Source of the DNA: Candidatus Gastranaerophilales bacterium HUM_9 | GTDB taxonomy: Bacteria; Cyanobacteriota; Vampirovibrionia; Gastranaerophilales; Gastranaerophilaceae | Assembly: GCA_002103075.1 (NCBI GenBank) | Contig: DABG01000006.1 | Coordinates: 1 to 64,000 of the forward strand | DNA: 64,000 nt | Direction of reading: 5' to 3' | Shown: piece after piece, positions 1 through 8,599 of the stretch | Layout of the letters: each line of letters opens with the position of its first letter | How positions within the stretch are numbered: the first letter of the stretch is position 1 | The notes under the pieces: model-generated | Database searches by the model: none | Seen by the model: only the letters and a program-made list of their open reading frames with translations | What the model was told of the DNA's origin: nothing | Program-made: the position numbers and the translations under genes

Positions 1-83
1 TTCATTCGGCTTCAAGTGGCTGATAGGTAGATAAACACTAACCACCTAACAGTCGTCCGTACGTAAATCCGCTCTGCTCCCTT

Positions 84-113
84 GCCTCTGAATGACGTAA
101 ACAGAGGGCTTTT
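84..113 (+). terminator. Rho-independent terminator of an unidentified transcript entering from the left
   Basis: GCCTCTG at 84-90 pairs with CAGAGGC inside 102-109 and is followed by TTTT. Bases 1-83 contain no open frame and look like the 3' part of a structured RNA or an untranslated tail whose start lies outside the window. I could not match it to tmRNA, RNase P RNA, SRP RNA or 6S RNA. Confidence 0.5.
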
Positions 114-150
114 GGGAAATTCTTTGTTTCTGACATTTTTATAAAATGCT

Positions 151-178
151 TTGTAATTTTTCAAAAATTGTATATAAT
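151..178 (+). promoter_or_regulatory. Probable sigma-70 promoter
   Basis: A TTGTAA -35-like hexamer (151-156) and a TATAAT -10 (173-178) are separated by 16 bases and lie just upstream of the ATG at 196. Transcription would begin near 185, leaving a very short leader. Confidence 0.5.
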
Positions 179-195
179 AGGTACAGAGGTATTTT

Positions 196-1101
196 ATGCA
201 GTATTTTCTTGTTTTTGTATTAGTTATGGGCGTTTTAATGACAATATTTTTAAATCCAATCTTTTGGATAATCGCAGGAATATTGATTGTTTTGGTGTTT
301 AAAGCTATTGTTGATTTGTTTAGTGCAAGTTCAAATAATACAAGACAATCTTCAAGTTTTAAAGAGTGGAGCCAATCAGTTGATAAGAATGAACCAAGTA
401 AGAAAAGTGATGATATACTTGATGAAAAAATCCCTACACAAGAATTGATAAAACTTAGAAATATCTTGAATTTAATTGATTTATCAGGTGAATTTACAAA
501 AGATACAAGAGATGAAATTATAGAAAAATTGTTACCAGTTAAAAGTTCTCAATTTGATAATGAAACAGCAACGAGGTTAAAAAATATTGATTTGAATACT
601 GCAAGAAATTTCTTTATTTCATATAGAGATATGCTGAATTCAAAAGATTTAGAATCTTTTGAATTTGTGACGGCTAGAGAACTTATGTCAGGTTTTGCTA
701 CAGAAGAAGAAATGCAAGATGCTGTAGAAAGGGAAAATTCTAGAAATCAAGCAAATCAAGTATATGATGATTACGATGATTGTGATGAATATGAAGAATA
801 TGATGATGACGATGATTATGAACAACCGAATTGGAATAAAAACCATAATTCTGCAAAACAAAAACGTATTAAAAATTTGAGAAAAGATGTTAATCGTTTA
901 AATCGTGAATACAGGTTTGAAAGTGGGTTTGATCCTGATTGGGACGAGGACGACAGGTTATCAGAAAAATATAGACACGATGAAGAAAAATATTTGCGAG
1001 CTAGAAAGTTAGAACTAGAAGAACGCAACCGCTCTTATGACAATTATTTAGCCCCAGATGAAAGAGATAGATTTAAAGACGAAACTGATGAAGAATGGTA
1101 G
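196..1101 (+). CDS. Membrane-anchored protein with acidic linker, unknown function
   Basis: The family is not recognised. Residues about 2-42 form two closely spaced hydrophobic segments, so the protein is probably anchored by its N-terminus. Residues about 75-170 are helical and charged. An Asp/Glu/Tyr-rich run follows at about 193-212, and the C-terminal 90 residues are rich in Arg, Lys and Glu and probably coiled. GAGGT lies just upstream of the ATG, and a sigma-70-like promoter sits close by. It stands alone between two intergenic repeat regions. Nothing in the neighbourhood indicates a role. Confidence 0.75.
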   Translation: MQYFLVFVLVMGVLMTIFLNPIFWIIAGILIVLVFKAIVDLFSASSNNTRQSSSFKEWSQSVDKNEPSKKSDDILDEKIPTQELIKLRNILNLIDLSGEFTKDTRDEIIEKLLPVKSSQFDNETATRLKNIDLNTARNFFISYRDMLNSKDLESFEFVTARELMSGFATEEEMQDAVERENSRNQANQVYDDYDDCDEYEEYDDDDDYEQPNWNKNHNSAKQKRIKNLRKDVNRLNREYRFESGFDPDWDEDDRLSEKYRHDEEKYLRARKLELEERNRSYDNYLAPDERDRFKDETDEEW

Positions 1102-1115
1102 GGTAAAGTTTTGCA

Positions 1116-1175
1116 GGAATTCTACGCTAGCGTTACAGAATATACATAGCACGCTATGAATGACGAGTACTAATT
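1116..1175 (+). repeat. Dispersed intergenic repeat, unit 1
   Basis: This segment aligns over most of its length with the stretch from 7508 and with reverse-complement copies near 17200-17255 and 30022-30085. Shared blocks are ACAGGGATTC-like, CGCT(T/A)GCGTTA and CTCTGAATGACG. It is non-coding. Confidence 0.6.
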
Positions 1176-1279
1176 GTTTAAAAATTATATAATATTCCCC
1201 GACTGTTTAATTATCTCAATTGTGGTTCTTTAATAAAATATTAAAAAAAAGAAGCCTAAAATAACAAAAGGAGAATATT

Positions 1280-2824
1280 ATGTCTGATAAAATGTTTTGC
1301 TTTCAATGTGAACAAACTGCTCATTCTAAAGGTTGCACAATTCAAGGTGTTTGTGGAAAACAACCTGATACTGCTAATCTTCAAGATGTCTTGTTAGATA
1401 AAATTATAGAGTTTGCCTCTTGTACCTCTCAATCTGAAGAAAATACAAAACTAATCCTAAAGGCACTTTTTACAACCGTTACGAATGTCAATTTTGATAA
1501 TGAGTCTATTCAAATTTTAATAGATGAAATATCTTCAAAAATTCCTTGTGATAACAAATTTGATATGAATTCTATCTGGTCAGCAAATGAAGATATAAGA
1601 AGTCTTAAATCCTTAATTCTATTTGGTTTAAAAGGTATGGCTGCATACACTTATCACGCAAAAATTTTGGGCTATACAAACTCTAAAGTTGATGAATTCT
1701 TTTATAAAGCACTTCAAAAACTTCCTCAAAACCTTTCTCAAGATGAACTTCTTAATCTTGTTTTAGAAACAGGTAAGATAAATTTGTATGCAATGGAACT
1801 ATTGGACAAAGCAAACACTGAAACCTACGGAACACCAGTTCCAACAACTGTATCAACAGAGATTGAAGCAGGTCCATTTATCGTTGTTTCAGGTCACGAT
1901 TTGCGTGATTTAGCCTTGTTATTAGAGCAAACAAAAGATAAAAATATAAATATCTACACCCACGGTGAAATGTTGCCTTGTCACGCTTATCCAGAATTGA
2001 AAAAATACCCACATCTAAAAGGAAACTTCGGCACTGCTTGGCAAAACCAACAAAAAGAGTTTATTGATATCCCTGCTCCAGTTTTGTTTACGACAAATTG
2101 CATAATGCCAGTAAAAGATAATTATGCAGACAGAATTTTTACAACCTCAGTTGTGGAGTATCCAAACGTTCAGCATATTGGAGAAAACAAAGACTTTACA
2201 CCTGTTATAGAAAAAGCCTTAGAATTAGGTGGTTATAAAGAACCTCAAAAAATGACAGGTATCAATGGCGGAAACTTATTAACTGTTGGCTTTGGTCATT
2301 CAACTATTATGTCTGTTGCAGATAAATTGATTGAATCAGTTAAGTCAGGAAAAATAAATCGAATTTTCTTAATCGGTGGTTGTGACGGTGCAAGACCAGG
2401 ACGAAACTATTATACAGATTTTGCAAAAAAAGTGCCAGAAGATTCAATTATTCTTACCCTTGCTTGCGGTAAATATAGATTTAACGACATTGATTTTGGC
2501 GAAATTGACGGTATTCCAAGGTTGTTAGATGTCGGTCAATGTAATGATGCGTATTCTGCGATAATGGTAGCATCAGAATTAGCGAAAGTTTTTAATTGTT
2601 CAATAAATGAGTTGCCATTATATTTTATACTTTCTTGGTATGAGCAAAAAGCTGTATGTATCCTTTTGACACTTCTTTTTTTAGGTATAGAAAATATGTT
2701 CTTAGGTCCAACTTTGCCTGCGTTTGTTTCACCAAATGTGTTAAAAGTGCTTCAAGAAAAGTTTAAGATAAAACCGATTACAACACCAGAAGAAGACCTT
2801 AAAACAATTTTAGAAAATTCGTAA
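1280..2824 (+). CDS. hcp: Hybrid cluster protein (hydroxylamine reductase)
   Basis: Hcp carries a cubane Fe-S cluster and a hybrid Fe-S-O cluster. It reduces hydroxylamine in vitro and is linked to nitric oxide/nitrosative stress defence in anaerobes. The N-terminal cysteines C7, C10, C19 and C25 show the C-x2-C-x8-C-x5-C spacing of the 4Fe-4S type. Later blocks with conserved Cys, His and Glu (for example GEMLPCHAYPEL, TTNCIMPV, IGGCDGARPGR, LACGKYRF) match the hybrid-cluster ligand regions. At 514 residues it is somewhat shorter than the common 540-550. AAAGGAG precedes the ATG. No hcr reductase gene is adjacent, so the electron donor is encoded elsewhere. Confidence 0.95.
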   Translation: MSDKMFCFQCEQTAHSKGCTIQGVCGKQPDTANLQDVLLDKIIEFASCTSQSEENTKLILKALFTTVTNVNFDNESIQILIDEISSKIPCDNKFDMNSIWSANEDIRSLKSLILFGLKGMAAYTYHAKILGYTNSKVDEFFYKALQKLPQNLSQDELLNLVLETGKINLYAMELLDKANTETYGTPVPTTVSTEIEAGPFIVVSGHDLRDLALLLEQTKDKNINIYTHGEMLPCHAYPELKKYPHLKGNFGTAWQNQQKEFIDIPAPVLFTTNCIMPVKDNYADRIFTTSVVEYPNVQHIGENKDFTPVIEKALELGGYKEPQKMTGINGGNLLTVGFGHSTIMSVADKLIESVKSGKINRIFLIGGCDGARPGRNYYTDFAKKVPEDSIILTLACGKYRFNDIDFGEIDGIPRLLDVGQCNDAYSAIMVASELAKVFNCSINELPLYFILSWYEQKAVCILLTLLFLGIENMFLGPTLPAFVSPNVLKVLQEKFKIKPITTPEEDLKTILENS

Positions 2825-2847
2825 ATTGTTGTGTTTCCATTCTCTCT

Positions 2848-4227
2848 TTACACAATCTTATAAACCCTGAACCCTGTATCAATTATACTGTCAGGGTTTT
2901 TTAGTACAATCTTATCCCCAACTTTGTTTATCCTATCAATCCCAAGTTCGCTAATTGTTTTATATCCTTTGTTATATGCTTCTGTTTTCTCCTCAAGCGA
3001 TTCTTCTAATTGGATAATAATAAATCTTCTCTTTCCATTGTCCTCAGAATTTAATTGCATACAGGCATGAGCTGTTGTTCCTGAACCACCAAAAAAATCT
3101 AGAATAATATCCTCATTTTTTAAACCCGATATTTTCATTAAATATTTTATTAGTCCACTTGGTTTTGCAAAACTAAAAGATATTCCCAATTCAAGTAATT
3201 CTTTTGTACCTTTTGAATTAGGATAATCGTATATTACATCTTCTGGTCTTAAGGTTTCTTTCTTTTTATCATCGTAATAAACTTTGTCATAGACATTCCA
3301 TTTTGACGGATTGCCCTCACTATCAATCAATGGACAGTTTTTACGTGCTTTTGAAAACATAAGAAAATCTTTTTTCTTTAAATATGTTTCTCTACTCCAT
3401 CTCCAACATTTATCTTCGTTTGAAACAGGTTTTATAATAGCACCATCAGAAACTTCATCAGGAAAAACATTTCCAGGTGGAATTACAAAACTTCCGTCAG
3501 GACACTCAATATAATATCGTTGATTTACTCGTGGCTCAAGTGACGGTTGATAAAGTGATGCTCCACTTTTTTTGTATCTGCCGTATTTATCTTGGTATTT
3601 GAAATCTTCAAGATTGATATCAGGTTGAACTTCAAATTGAACTCCATCTAATGCTGAAACTTCTTTTGCATAAACTAAAACATAGTCTTTTGTTGATTTA
3701 AAAAATGTACCCTTATTAGAAGTCCTTTTTGCTACTCTAGTGCAACAAGATATGAAATTGCTTTCTCCAAAAACCTCATCGCAGATGAGTTTTAGATTGA
3801 AAATTTCTGTATCATCGATTGAGATAAAAATAATTCCGTCTTTTTTTAGTAGCTCTTTTGCGATTAAAAGTCGTGGATAAATCATATTTAGCCAGTTGAT
3901 ATGATATCTTCTTGATATTTCTGTTTCTGATGTGTTTTTGCTTTTTCTTTTGTCTGTTTTTAATTTGTAATCATCATTATAAACAAAGCTATTCCTTGTA
4001 TTATAAGGTGGGTCTATATAAATCATTTTTACCTTGTTTTTATAATCAGCAAGTAAAAGTTTTAATCCATCAAGGTTATCACCTTCTATATAAATATTTC
4101 GGGTTGAATTCAAATTCTTACTTCTTTTTTCATCAAGAATTAGTTGTTTTGATGTCGTAGAGGTTGAAAGTAGTTTTGATTCAGCTTTACCTTCCCAATA
4201 AAATTCATATAGTGGAAAATCTTTCAT
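2848..4227 (-). CDS. mod: Type III restriction-modification methyltransferase (Mod), orphan and C-terminally short
   Basis: This is an adenine-N6 DNA methyltransferase of the beta class: the catalytic DPPY motif (IYIDPPYNTRN, about residues 69-79) comes before the SAM-binding motif DFFGGSGTTAHA (about 379-390). Between them lie the target-recognition region and the block typical of type III Mod proteins (INWLNMIYPRLLIAKELL). The protein stops after GFRVYKIV, where most Mod proteins continue for dozens of residues, and it ends 23 bp from the convergent hcp stop. No res helicase/nuclease gene is adjacent. The ATG lies 4 bp after the comM stop and its AGAGGA ribosome site is inside comM, so translation is probably coupled. 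Confidence 0.85.
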   Translation of the reverse strand: MKDFPLYEFYWEGKAESKLLSTSTTSKQLILDEKRSKNLNSTRNIYIEGDNLDGLKLLLADYKNKVKMIYIDPPYNTRNSFVYNDDYKLKTDKRKSKNTSETEISRRYHINWLNMIYPRLLIAKELLKKDGIIFISIDDTEIFNLKLICDEVFGESNFISCCTRVAKRTSNKGTFFKSTKDYVLVYAKEVSALDGVQFEVQPDINLEDFKYQDKYGRYKKSGASLYQPSLEPRVNQRYYIECPDGSFVIPPGNVFPDEVSDGAIIKPVSNEDKCWRWSRETYLKKKDFLMFSKARKNCPLIDSEGNPSKWNVYDKVYYDDKKKETLRPEDVIYDYPNSKGTKELLELGISFSFAKPSGLIKYLMKISGLKNEDIILDFFGGSGTTAHACMQLNSEDNGKRRFIIIQLEESLEEKTEAYNKGYKTISELGIDRINKVGDKIVLKNPDSIIDTGFRVYKIV

Positions 4228-4230
4228 AGT

Positions 4231-5754
4231 CTATTCCTCTGAACGATATTGTAGTGCTTGAGATAGATGAACCATTTCGATATCTTTTGCATTAGATAAA
4301 TCAGCAATAGTTCTAGCAAGTTTTAGTATTCTAGCGTATTTTCTACCAGACAATTTGTATTTGCTTGCTGCCATTTTCATAAGGTTTTGTGATTGTTCAT
4401 CAAGTTTGCAATATTTTTCAATAAGGTTTGAATTAAGCTCTGCGTTAGTTAAGATACCTTCATCTTTATAGCGTTCTATCTGAATTTTTCTTGCAGAAAT
4501 AACACGTTTTCTTATTTCAGAGGACGGTTCTGAGTCTTCATTTATATTCAATAATTCATCAGTCGTAAGTCTTGGTATATTAATAACTAAGTCAATTCTA
4601 TCTAACAATGGGCCAGATAATCTTGATTTGTATCTTTGAATTTGAACTTCTGTACAAGTACAATGTTTTTCTACATCACCTAAAAACCCGCAAGGACAAG
4701 GGTTCATCGCACCTACTAACATAAATTGAGCAGGATAAGTAACAGATGTTTTGGCACGTGAAATAACAATTTTACCGTCTTCAAGAGGTTGTCTTAATGT
4801 TTCTAACACCATTCTTGGAAATTCAACCATCTCATCAAGGAACAAAACTCCTCTGTGAGCTAAGGTTATCTCTCCTGGTTTTGGGTTTGAACCACCTCCA
4901 ATAATACCTACAGATGAGGCTGTGTGGTGGACAGAACGAAATGGACGTTGGGTTAAAAGTGGTTTGTCGCTTGTTAATAATCCACTGATACTATAAATCT
5001 TTGTTAGTTCAAGTGCTTCTTCTAGCTCTAGTGGTGGTAATATTGATGCAAAACATTTTGCCATTAAGGTTTTACCAGAGCCTGGACTTCCTGACATAAG
5101 GATATTGTGTCCACCTGCAGCTGCTATTTCTAACGCTTTTTTGGCTTTTTGTTGACCTTTTACATTTTTGAAATCATAAAGAAAATCTTCTTCTAATGCA
5201 CTATTCAAATATTTTTGGATATCCACAATGGTTGGTGTTATTGGATTATCGGTAAAGTGGTTTACAATATCGCTCAAGTGTTCAGCACCATAGATTGTTA
5301 CATCTTGAACAAGAGCAGCTTCTTTTGCGTTTTCTTTCGGTACAAAAATAGAAGTTATTCCGTTCTTTTTTAGTCCTGTAACGATTGGTAGAACCCCTGC
5401 AACTGCTCTAAGTGAGCCATCTAATGATAATTCACCAATAAATGCTGTATCTTTTATTTTTTCAGGCTCAATAACACCTTCTTCTTGTAAAATTCCAACT
5501 GCCATAGGTAAATCAAAATGTGTACCTTCTTTTTTTATGTCAGCAGGAGCAAGGTTTATGATAACTTTTCCCTTTGGAAACGTATAACTTGAATTTTTGA
5601 TGGCTGAACGTATTCTTTCTCTTGATTCTGAAACAGCGTTATCAGGTAATCCTACAATGATTATATTCGGAATTGAGTTGATGACGTCAACTTCAACTTC
5701 TATTTTGTATGCGTTTAATCCTATTGTTGTTCCAGTTATTGTTTTGCAAACCAT
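4231..5754 (-). CDS. comM: YifB/ComM family Mg-chelatase-like AAA+ ATPase
   Basis: ComM is a hexameric helicase-like AAA+ protein that promotes branch migration during natural transformation. Residues 1-170 form the Lon-protease-like N-terminal domain (PDNAVSESRERIRSAI, INLAPADIKKEGTHFDLP). The ATPase core has Walker A SGSPGSGKT (about 221-229) and Walker B LFLDEM. A NPCPCGFLGD...CTC cysteine block and the C-terminal Mg-chelatase subdomain (SGRKYARILKLARTIADL) complete the family architecture, at full length (507 aa). It is the first gene of a two-gene operon with mod. Confidence 0.93.
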   Translation of the reverse strand: MVCKTITGTTIGLNAYKIEVEVDVINSIPNIIIVGLPDNAVSESRERIRSAIKNSSYTFPKGKVIINLAPADIKKEGTHFDLPMAVGILQEEGVIEPEKIKDTAFIGELSLDGSLRAVAGVLPIVTGLKKNGITSIFVPKENAKEAALVQDVTIYGAEHLSDIVNHFTDNPITPTIVDIQKYLNSALEEDFLYDFKNVKGQQKAKKALEIAAAGGHNILMSGSPGSGKTLMAKCFASILPPLELEEALELTKIYSISGLLTSDKPLLTQRPFRSVHHTASSVGIIGGGSNPKPGEITLAHRGVLFLDEMVEFPRMVLETLRQPLEDGKIVISRAKTSVTYPAQFMLVGAMNPCPCGFLGDVEKHCTCTEVQIQRYKSRLSGPLLDRIDLVINIPRLTTDELLNINEDSEPSSEIRKRVISARKIQIERYKDEGILTNAELNSNLIEKYCKLDEQSQNLMKMAASKYKLSGRKYARILKLARTIADLSNAKDIEMVHLSQALQYRSEE

Positions 5755-5775
5755 AGATTTATTATATTATAAATA

Positions 5776-7437
5776 TTATTTTAATAACATTTTTTCAAGT
5801 TCTGTTTTTATATCGTGGATTTCTTTATCCCAAAATATTGAGTCTACTTGTTTAAATATTCGCATAGATTTATACCAATCAGTAGTTTTATCATCGTCAA
5901 ACCATCTCCAATCAGGACAATATGGAAGTAGCATAAATGTTTTTGTACCTAATGCTCCTGCAAGGTGTGCAACTGATGTATCAACTGTTACAACAACATC
6001 AAGATTCTGGATTGCACCTGCTGTATCGTCAAAATCTTTTAATTCGGGACTCAAATCAATGATGTTTTTGTAGTTTTTGTAGTCATCAAGGATAGGTTTA
6101 TACTGTAATGAATAAAATTGTATGCCGTCCATTTTTAAGATTTCGTCAAGCACGGATATATGAAGAGTTCTGTTTAGTTGCTCTCTTATTCCTGCTGCAC
6201 CAGCTTCCCAACAGATACCGACTTTGAGTTTATCTGTGTTAAAGTATTTTTCTTTAAAATTTTGGACTATTTTTTTATCCGAAACCAAATATCCATCAGC
6301 AAACGGAAAATCCAGCTCTTTTTTTAGTGTATAAGGCAGATTTGACATAACAACAGCTTTGTCATATTTAGGTAACGTTTTTGTGTGAACACGGAATTTT
6401 AGATTTTTGTAATCCTTAAATGAACGCTTGAATAGTTCTTTTAGGTATGGATAACCACTTATTATGACTTTTTTGAACTTGTTGTTTAAGAATGGGAAAT
6501 ACCTTGAAAACATCAAACTATCACCAATCCCTTGATCACAATATACAAATAAGGTTTCATCTTTATATGATTTGCCGTCCCAAATGTTTTTGAGTTTTGA
6601 TATTGTTGGGTCTTTGCTTCGCAAAGAATCTTTTATGCTGTAGTATTTGTAACCAAGTTTAAGTTTTTTTTGTCCAAAACACGCAGTCGCTAGAATAAAG
6701 TAGTTATTTGAGTTCAAGCCTTCTATTTTTATAACTTTTTTTATGTAGTATTCTGCTTTTTTATAATCTTTTGTCTTATTGCAGCTGATTGCAAGGTTAT
6801 AATAAGCTGATGTTTTTTCTCCATATTTAAGTGCCATTTTGTAGCAATCTTTTGCTGATTTGTCATCGTGAAAAATAACTTCTTGGACAAGCCCTTGTCT
6901 TAGCCAGCTTTTAGAATATTTTGGATAGGTAGACATTAGTTGCTGAGAGTATTTCACTGCTTCTTGAAGTCTACCTGTATAGATGCAAACATAGACCATT
7001 GAAGATAAAATTTCTTTGTTTAATGGAAACATTTTTATTGCTTTTTCAGAAATTTTATAGGCTTTAGAATAAATTTTTAATTCAATCAACGAATTAATGA
7101 ATTTTTCATAAACTTCATAGTTTTTTGATTGCTCGATTATTGTTTCAAAATAAGAACAAGTTTTTTTGAATTCGCCAAGATTGTACATAACAAACCCAAG
7201 AGCCTCTATTGTAGTTGGATTATTGGGATTGAGTTTGTTTGCTTTTGTTAATAACTTTTTTGCTCCGTTAATTTTTCCGATATTAAGATATAATAGACCG
7301 AGAAGTGACAATATTGTTGGATTGTTTTTGTCGTGTTTTAGTAATTCAACATAAATTTTACCTGCTGAATTGAAATCTTTTTGTTTAGTAAGATTTATTG
7401 CTTCTTTGACTTTTGCAATTAGTTCTGACTTCTCCAT
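5776..7437 (-). CDS. TPR-repeat protein with C-terminal glycosyltransferase-like domain
   Basis: The N-terminal half (to about residue 290) consists of tandem tetratricopeptide repeats (for example NNPTILSLLGLLYLNIGKI and NPTTIEALGFVMYNLGEF). The C-terminal half resembles GT-B glycosyltransferases of the GT9/GT41 type: VGICWEAGAAG, then DLSPELKDFDDTAGAIQNLD and VVTVDTSVAHLAGALG, the donor-binding block. Similar TPR-GT proteins act on surface glycans or glycosylate proteins; the substrate here is unknown. I chose the ATG at 7437 (553 aa). An in-frame TTG at 7473 would add 12 residues, and neither start has a strong ribosome site. It probably stands alone, with the comM-mod operon downstream. 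Confidence 0.8.
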   Translation of the reverse strand: MEKSELIAKVKEAINLTKQKDFNSAGKIYVELLKHDKNNPTILSLLGLLYLNIGKINGAKKLLTKANKLNPNNPTTIEALGFVMYNLGEFKKTCSYFETIIEQSKNYEVYEKFINSLIELKIYSKAYKISEKAIKMFPLNKEILSSMVYVCIYTGRLQEAVKYSQQLMSTYPKYSKSWLRQGLVQEVIFHDDKSAKDCYKMALKYGEKTSAYYNLAISCNKTKDYKKAEYYIKKVIKIEGLNSNNYFILATACFGQKKLKLGYKYYSIKDSLRSKDPTISKLKNIWDGKSYKDETLFVYCDQGIGDSLMFSRYFPFLNNKFKKVIISGYPYLKELFKRSFKDYKNLKFRVHTKTLPKYDKAVVMSNLPYTLKKELDFPFADGYLVSDKKIVQNFKEKYFNTDKLKVGICWEAGAAGIREQLNRTLHISVLDEILKMDGIQFYSLQYKPILDDYKNYKNIIDLSPELKDFDDTAGAIQNLDVVVTVDTSVAHLAGALGTKTFMLLPYCPDWRWFDDDKTTDWYKSMRIFKQVDSIFWDKEIHDIKTELEKMLLK

Positions 7438-7507
7438 AGTATTTATTGTACTTGTCTGCCCAAGATTAGTCAATCAATCAGACTCTGTATTTATTTGAGT
7501 TAAAATA

Positions 7508-7768
7508 TGTTCACAGGGATTCCACGCTTGCGTTATAAAGTACTTGCAGACCACTCTGAATGACGGTTCCAGTTTGTCATCCAGAGGGAGTGCAACGACC
7601 GAAGGATCCCTTAGAACATGTATAGCACGTCATTACGAGGCTCGAACGTAGTGAGAGCCGTGGTAATCCAGAAAAAGTCTTTTGTAAGTACGCAGAACCG
7701 TTGATTTATGGATTGCCACACTTACTACTTTGAAAACTGTTTAATCGTTCGCAATGACGTTTTAAAAT
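7508..7768. repeat. Composite of dispersed palindromic repeats filling a 400-bp gap
   Basis: The gap 7438-7855 holds no gene. Three repeat modules lie end to end. (a) About 7508-7560 matches 1116-1175. (b) About 7577-7613, with GAGGGAGTGCAACGACCGAA, is repeated inverted at about 17151-17187. (c) About 7630-7768 begins CGTCATTACGAGG and ends CGCAATGACG, and contains GGATTGCCAC, the complement of the TGGCAATCC seen at 17090-17126. The modules resemble the GTCATTGCGAGC...GGCAATCC repeats seen in many bacterial genomes. Confidence 0.7.
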
Positions 7769-7794
7769 TTTCCTGAATAACTAATTTTCAAAAT

Positions 7795-7823
7795 TAAAAG
7801 CCCGAAGATACGTTCTTCAGGCT
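7795..7823 (-). terminator. Rho-independent terminator
   Basis: AGCCCGAAGA (7799-7808) pairs with TCTTCAGGCT (ending 7823) with one mismatch. On the minus strand the stem is followed by TTTT. It terminates the Ser-rich gene that ends at 7856. Confidence 0.8.
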
Positions 7824-7855
7824 AGTTTGTTTCTTTTCGTTGTTTGGTATTTTCC

Positions 7856-8380
7856 CTATAATCCCAACATATATTTGGTATTTGCTGCTTGATTGTTCAT
7901 TGCAGCATACATATTATTTGTTGAGGACATCGTTGAACTATAACGATTGTTCAACTCTGATAGTTGCGTCATATATGACTGTGCACGTTGTAGTGCTTGT
8001 GGGTCATTACCTGACTTATCTATCAATTTTTGGATTGCATCATTGATTGCTGCTGTGATTTCATCAAATGTTGCATCTGAGTTCAATGAAACTCCTAATT
8101 GTTCTGCTAATGTTTTTGCTTCTGCAATCATTTGTGTTTCAGAACTCTCTTGTGATTCAGAAGTTTGGCTTGCTTCAGTTTTTGATACCATAGCATCTTC
8201 AAATTTCTTATCAGATTGCTTTGTCTTGATTAATGCCAATGCCTGTGATTCTGAAGTCACTGTGCTTGGGTCAATTCCTAGAGCTTCTAGTTGGCGTTTT
8301 GTTGAAGATGACAACTGTGCTTGATATTTTTCTGAATACGATGATGAATTTACAGAACTTGTACTACTAATGTTTGTCAT
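7856..8380 (-). CDS. Ser/Gln-rich hypothetical protein
   Basis: The family is not recognised. The 174-aa product has no signal peptide or membrane segment. The first 20 residues and a stretch at about 64-82 are Ser/Thr/Gln-rich and probably disordered. Residues about 85-145 are predicted helical, and the end (NNMYAAMNNQAANTKYMLGL) is Asn/Met-rich. AAAGGAAG lies 6 bases before the ATG, and a clear terminator follows, so it is a monocistronic, genuinely expressed gene. Composition suggests a lineage-specific structural or surface-associated protein, but nothing proves it. Confidence 0.75.
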   Translation of the reverse strand: MTNISSTSSVNSSSYSEKYQAQLSSSTKRQLEALGIDPSTVTSESQALALIKTKQSDKKFEDAMVSKTEASQTSESQESSETQMIAEAKTLAEQLGVSLNSDATFDEITAAINDAIQKLIDKSGNDPQALQRAQSYMTQLSELNNRYSSTMSSTNNMYAAMNNQAANTKYMLGL

Positions 8381-8599
8381 GTCTACTTCCTTTGCTCTTG
8401 CTGTCTTTTTAATAATAATTTTTAAAAAGTCAAATATACTTTTTTATAGATTTACGAAATATGAATATATGACCTTTAATTTTTTATTAAAAACTCAACT
8501 ATTTAGAGGATATCTTTTCATACTAAAGTAGTAAAAAGTGGTCGTTATCGTTGTATAATTGAAAAATTTATTATAAACTGTTTATGGAGATTTATAATT

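Noticed and set aside
1..113. Identification of the left-end RNA as tmRNA, 6S, SRP RNA or RNase P RNA
   Set aside because: No diagnostic motif of those families was found in the visible 3' part; the 5' part is outside the window.
5597..6073. 158-codon + strand frame
   Set aside because: It overlaps the comM start and the end of the TPR-glycosyltransferase on the opposite strand, with no ribosome site and no recognisable domain.
7947..8324. 125-codon + strand frame
   Set aside because: It lies entirely antisense to the Ser-rich gene, which has a ribosome site and a terminator.
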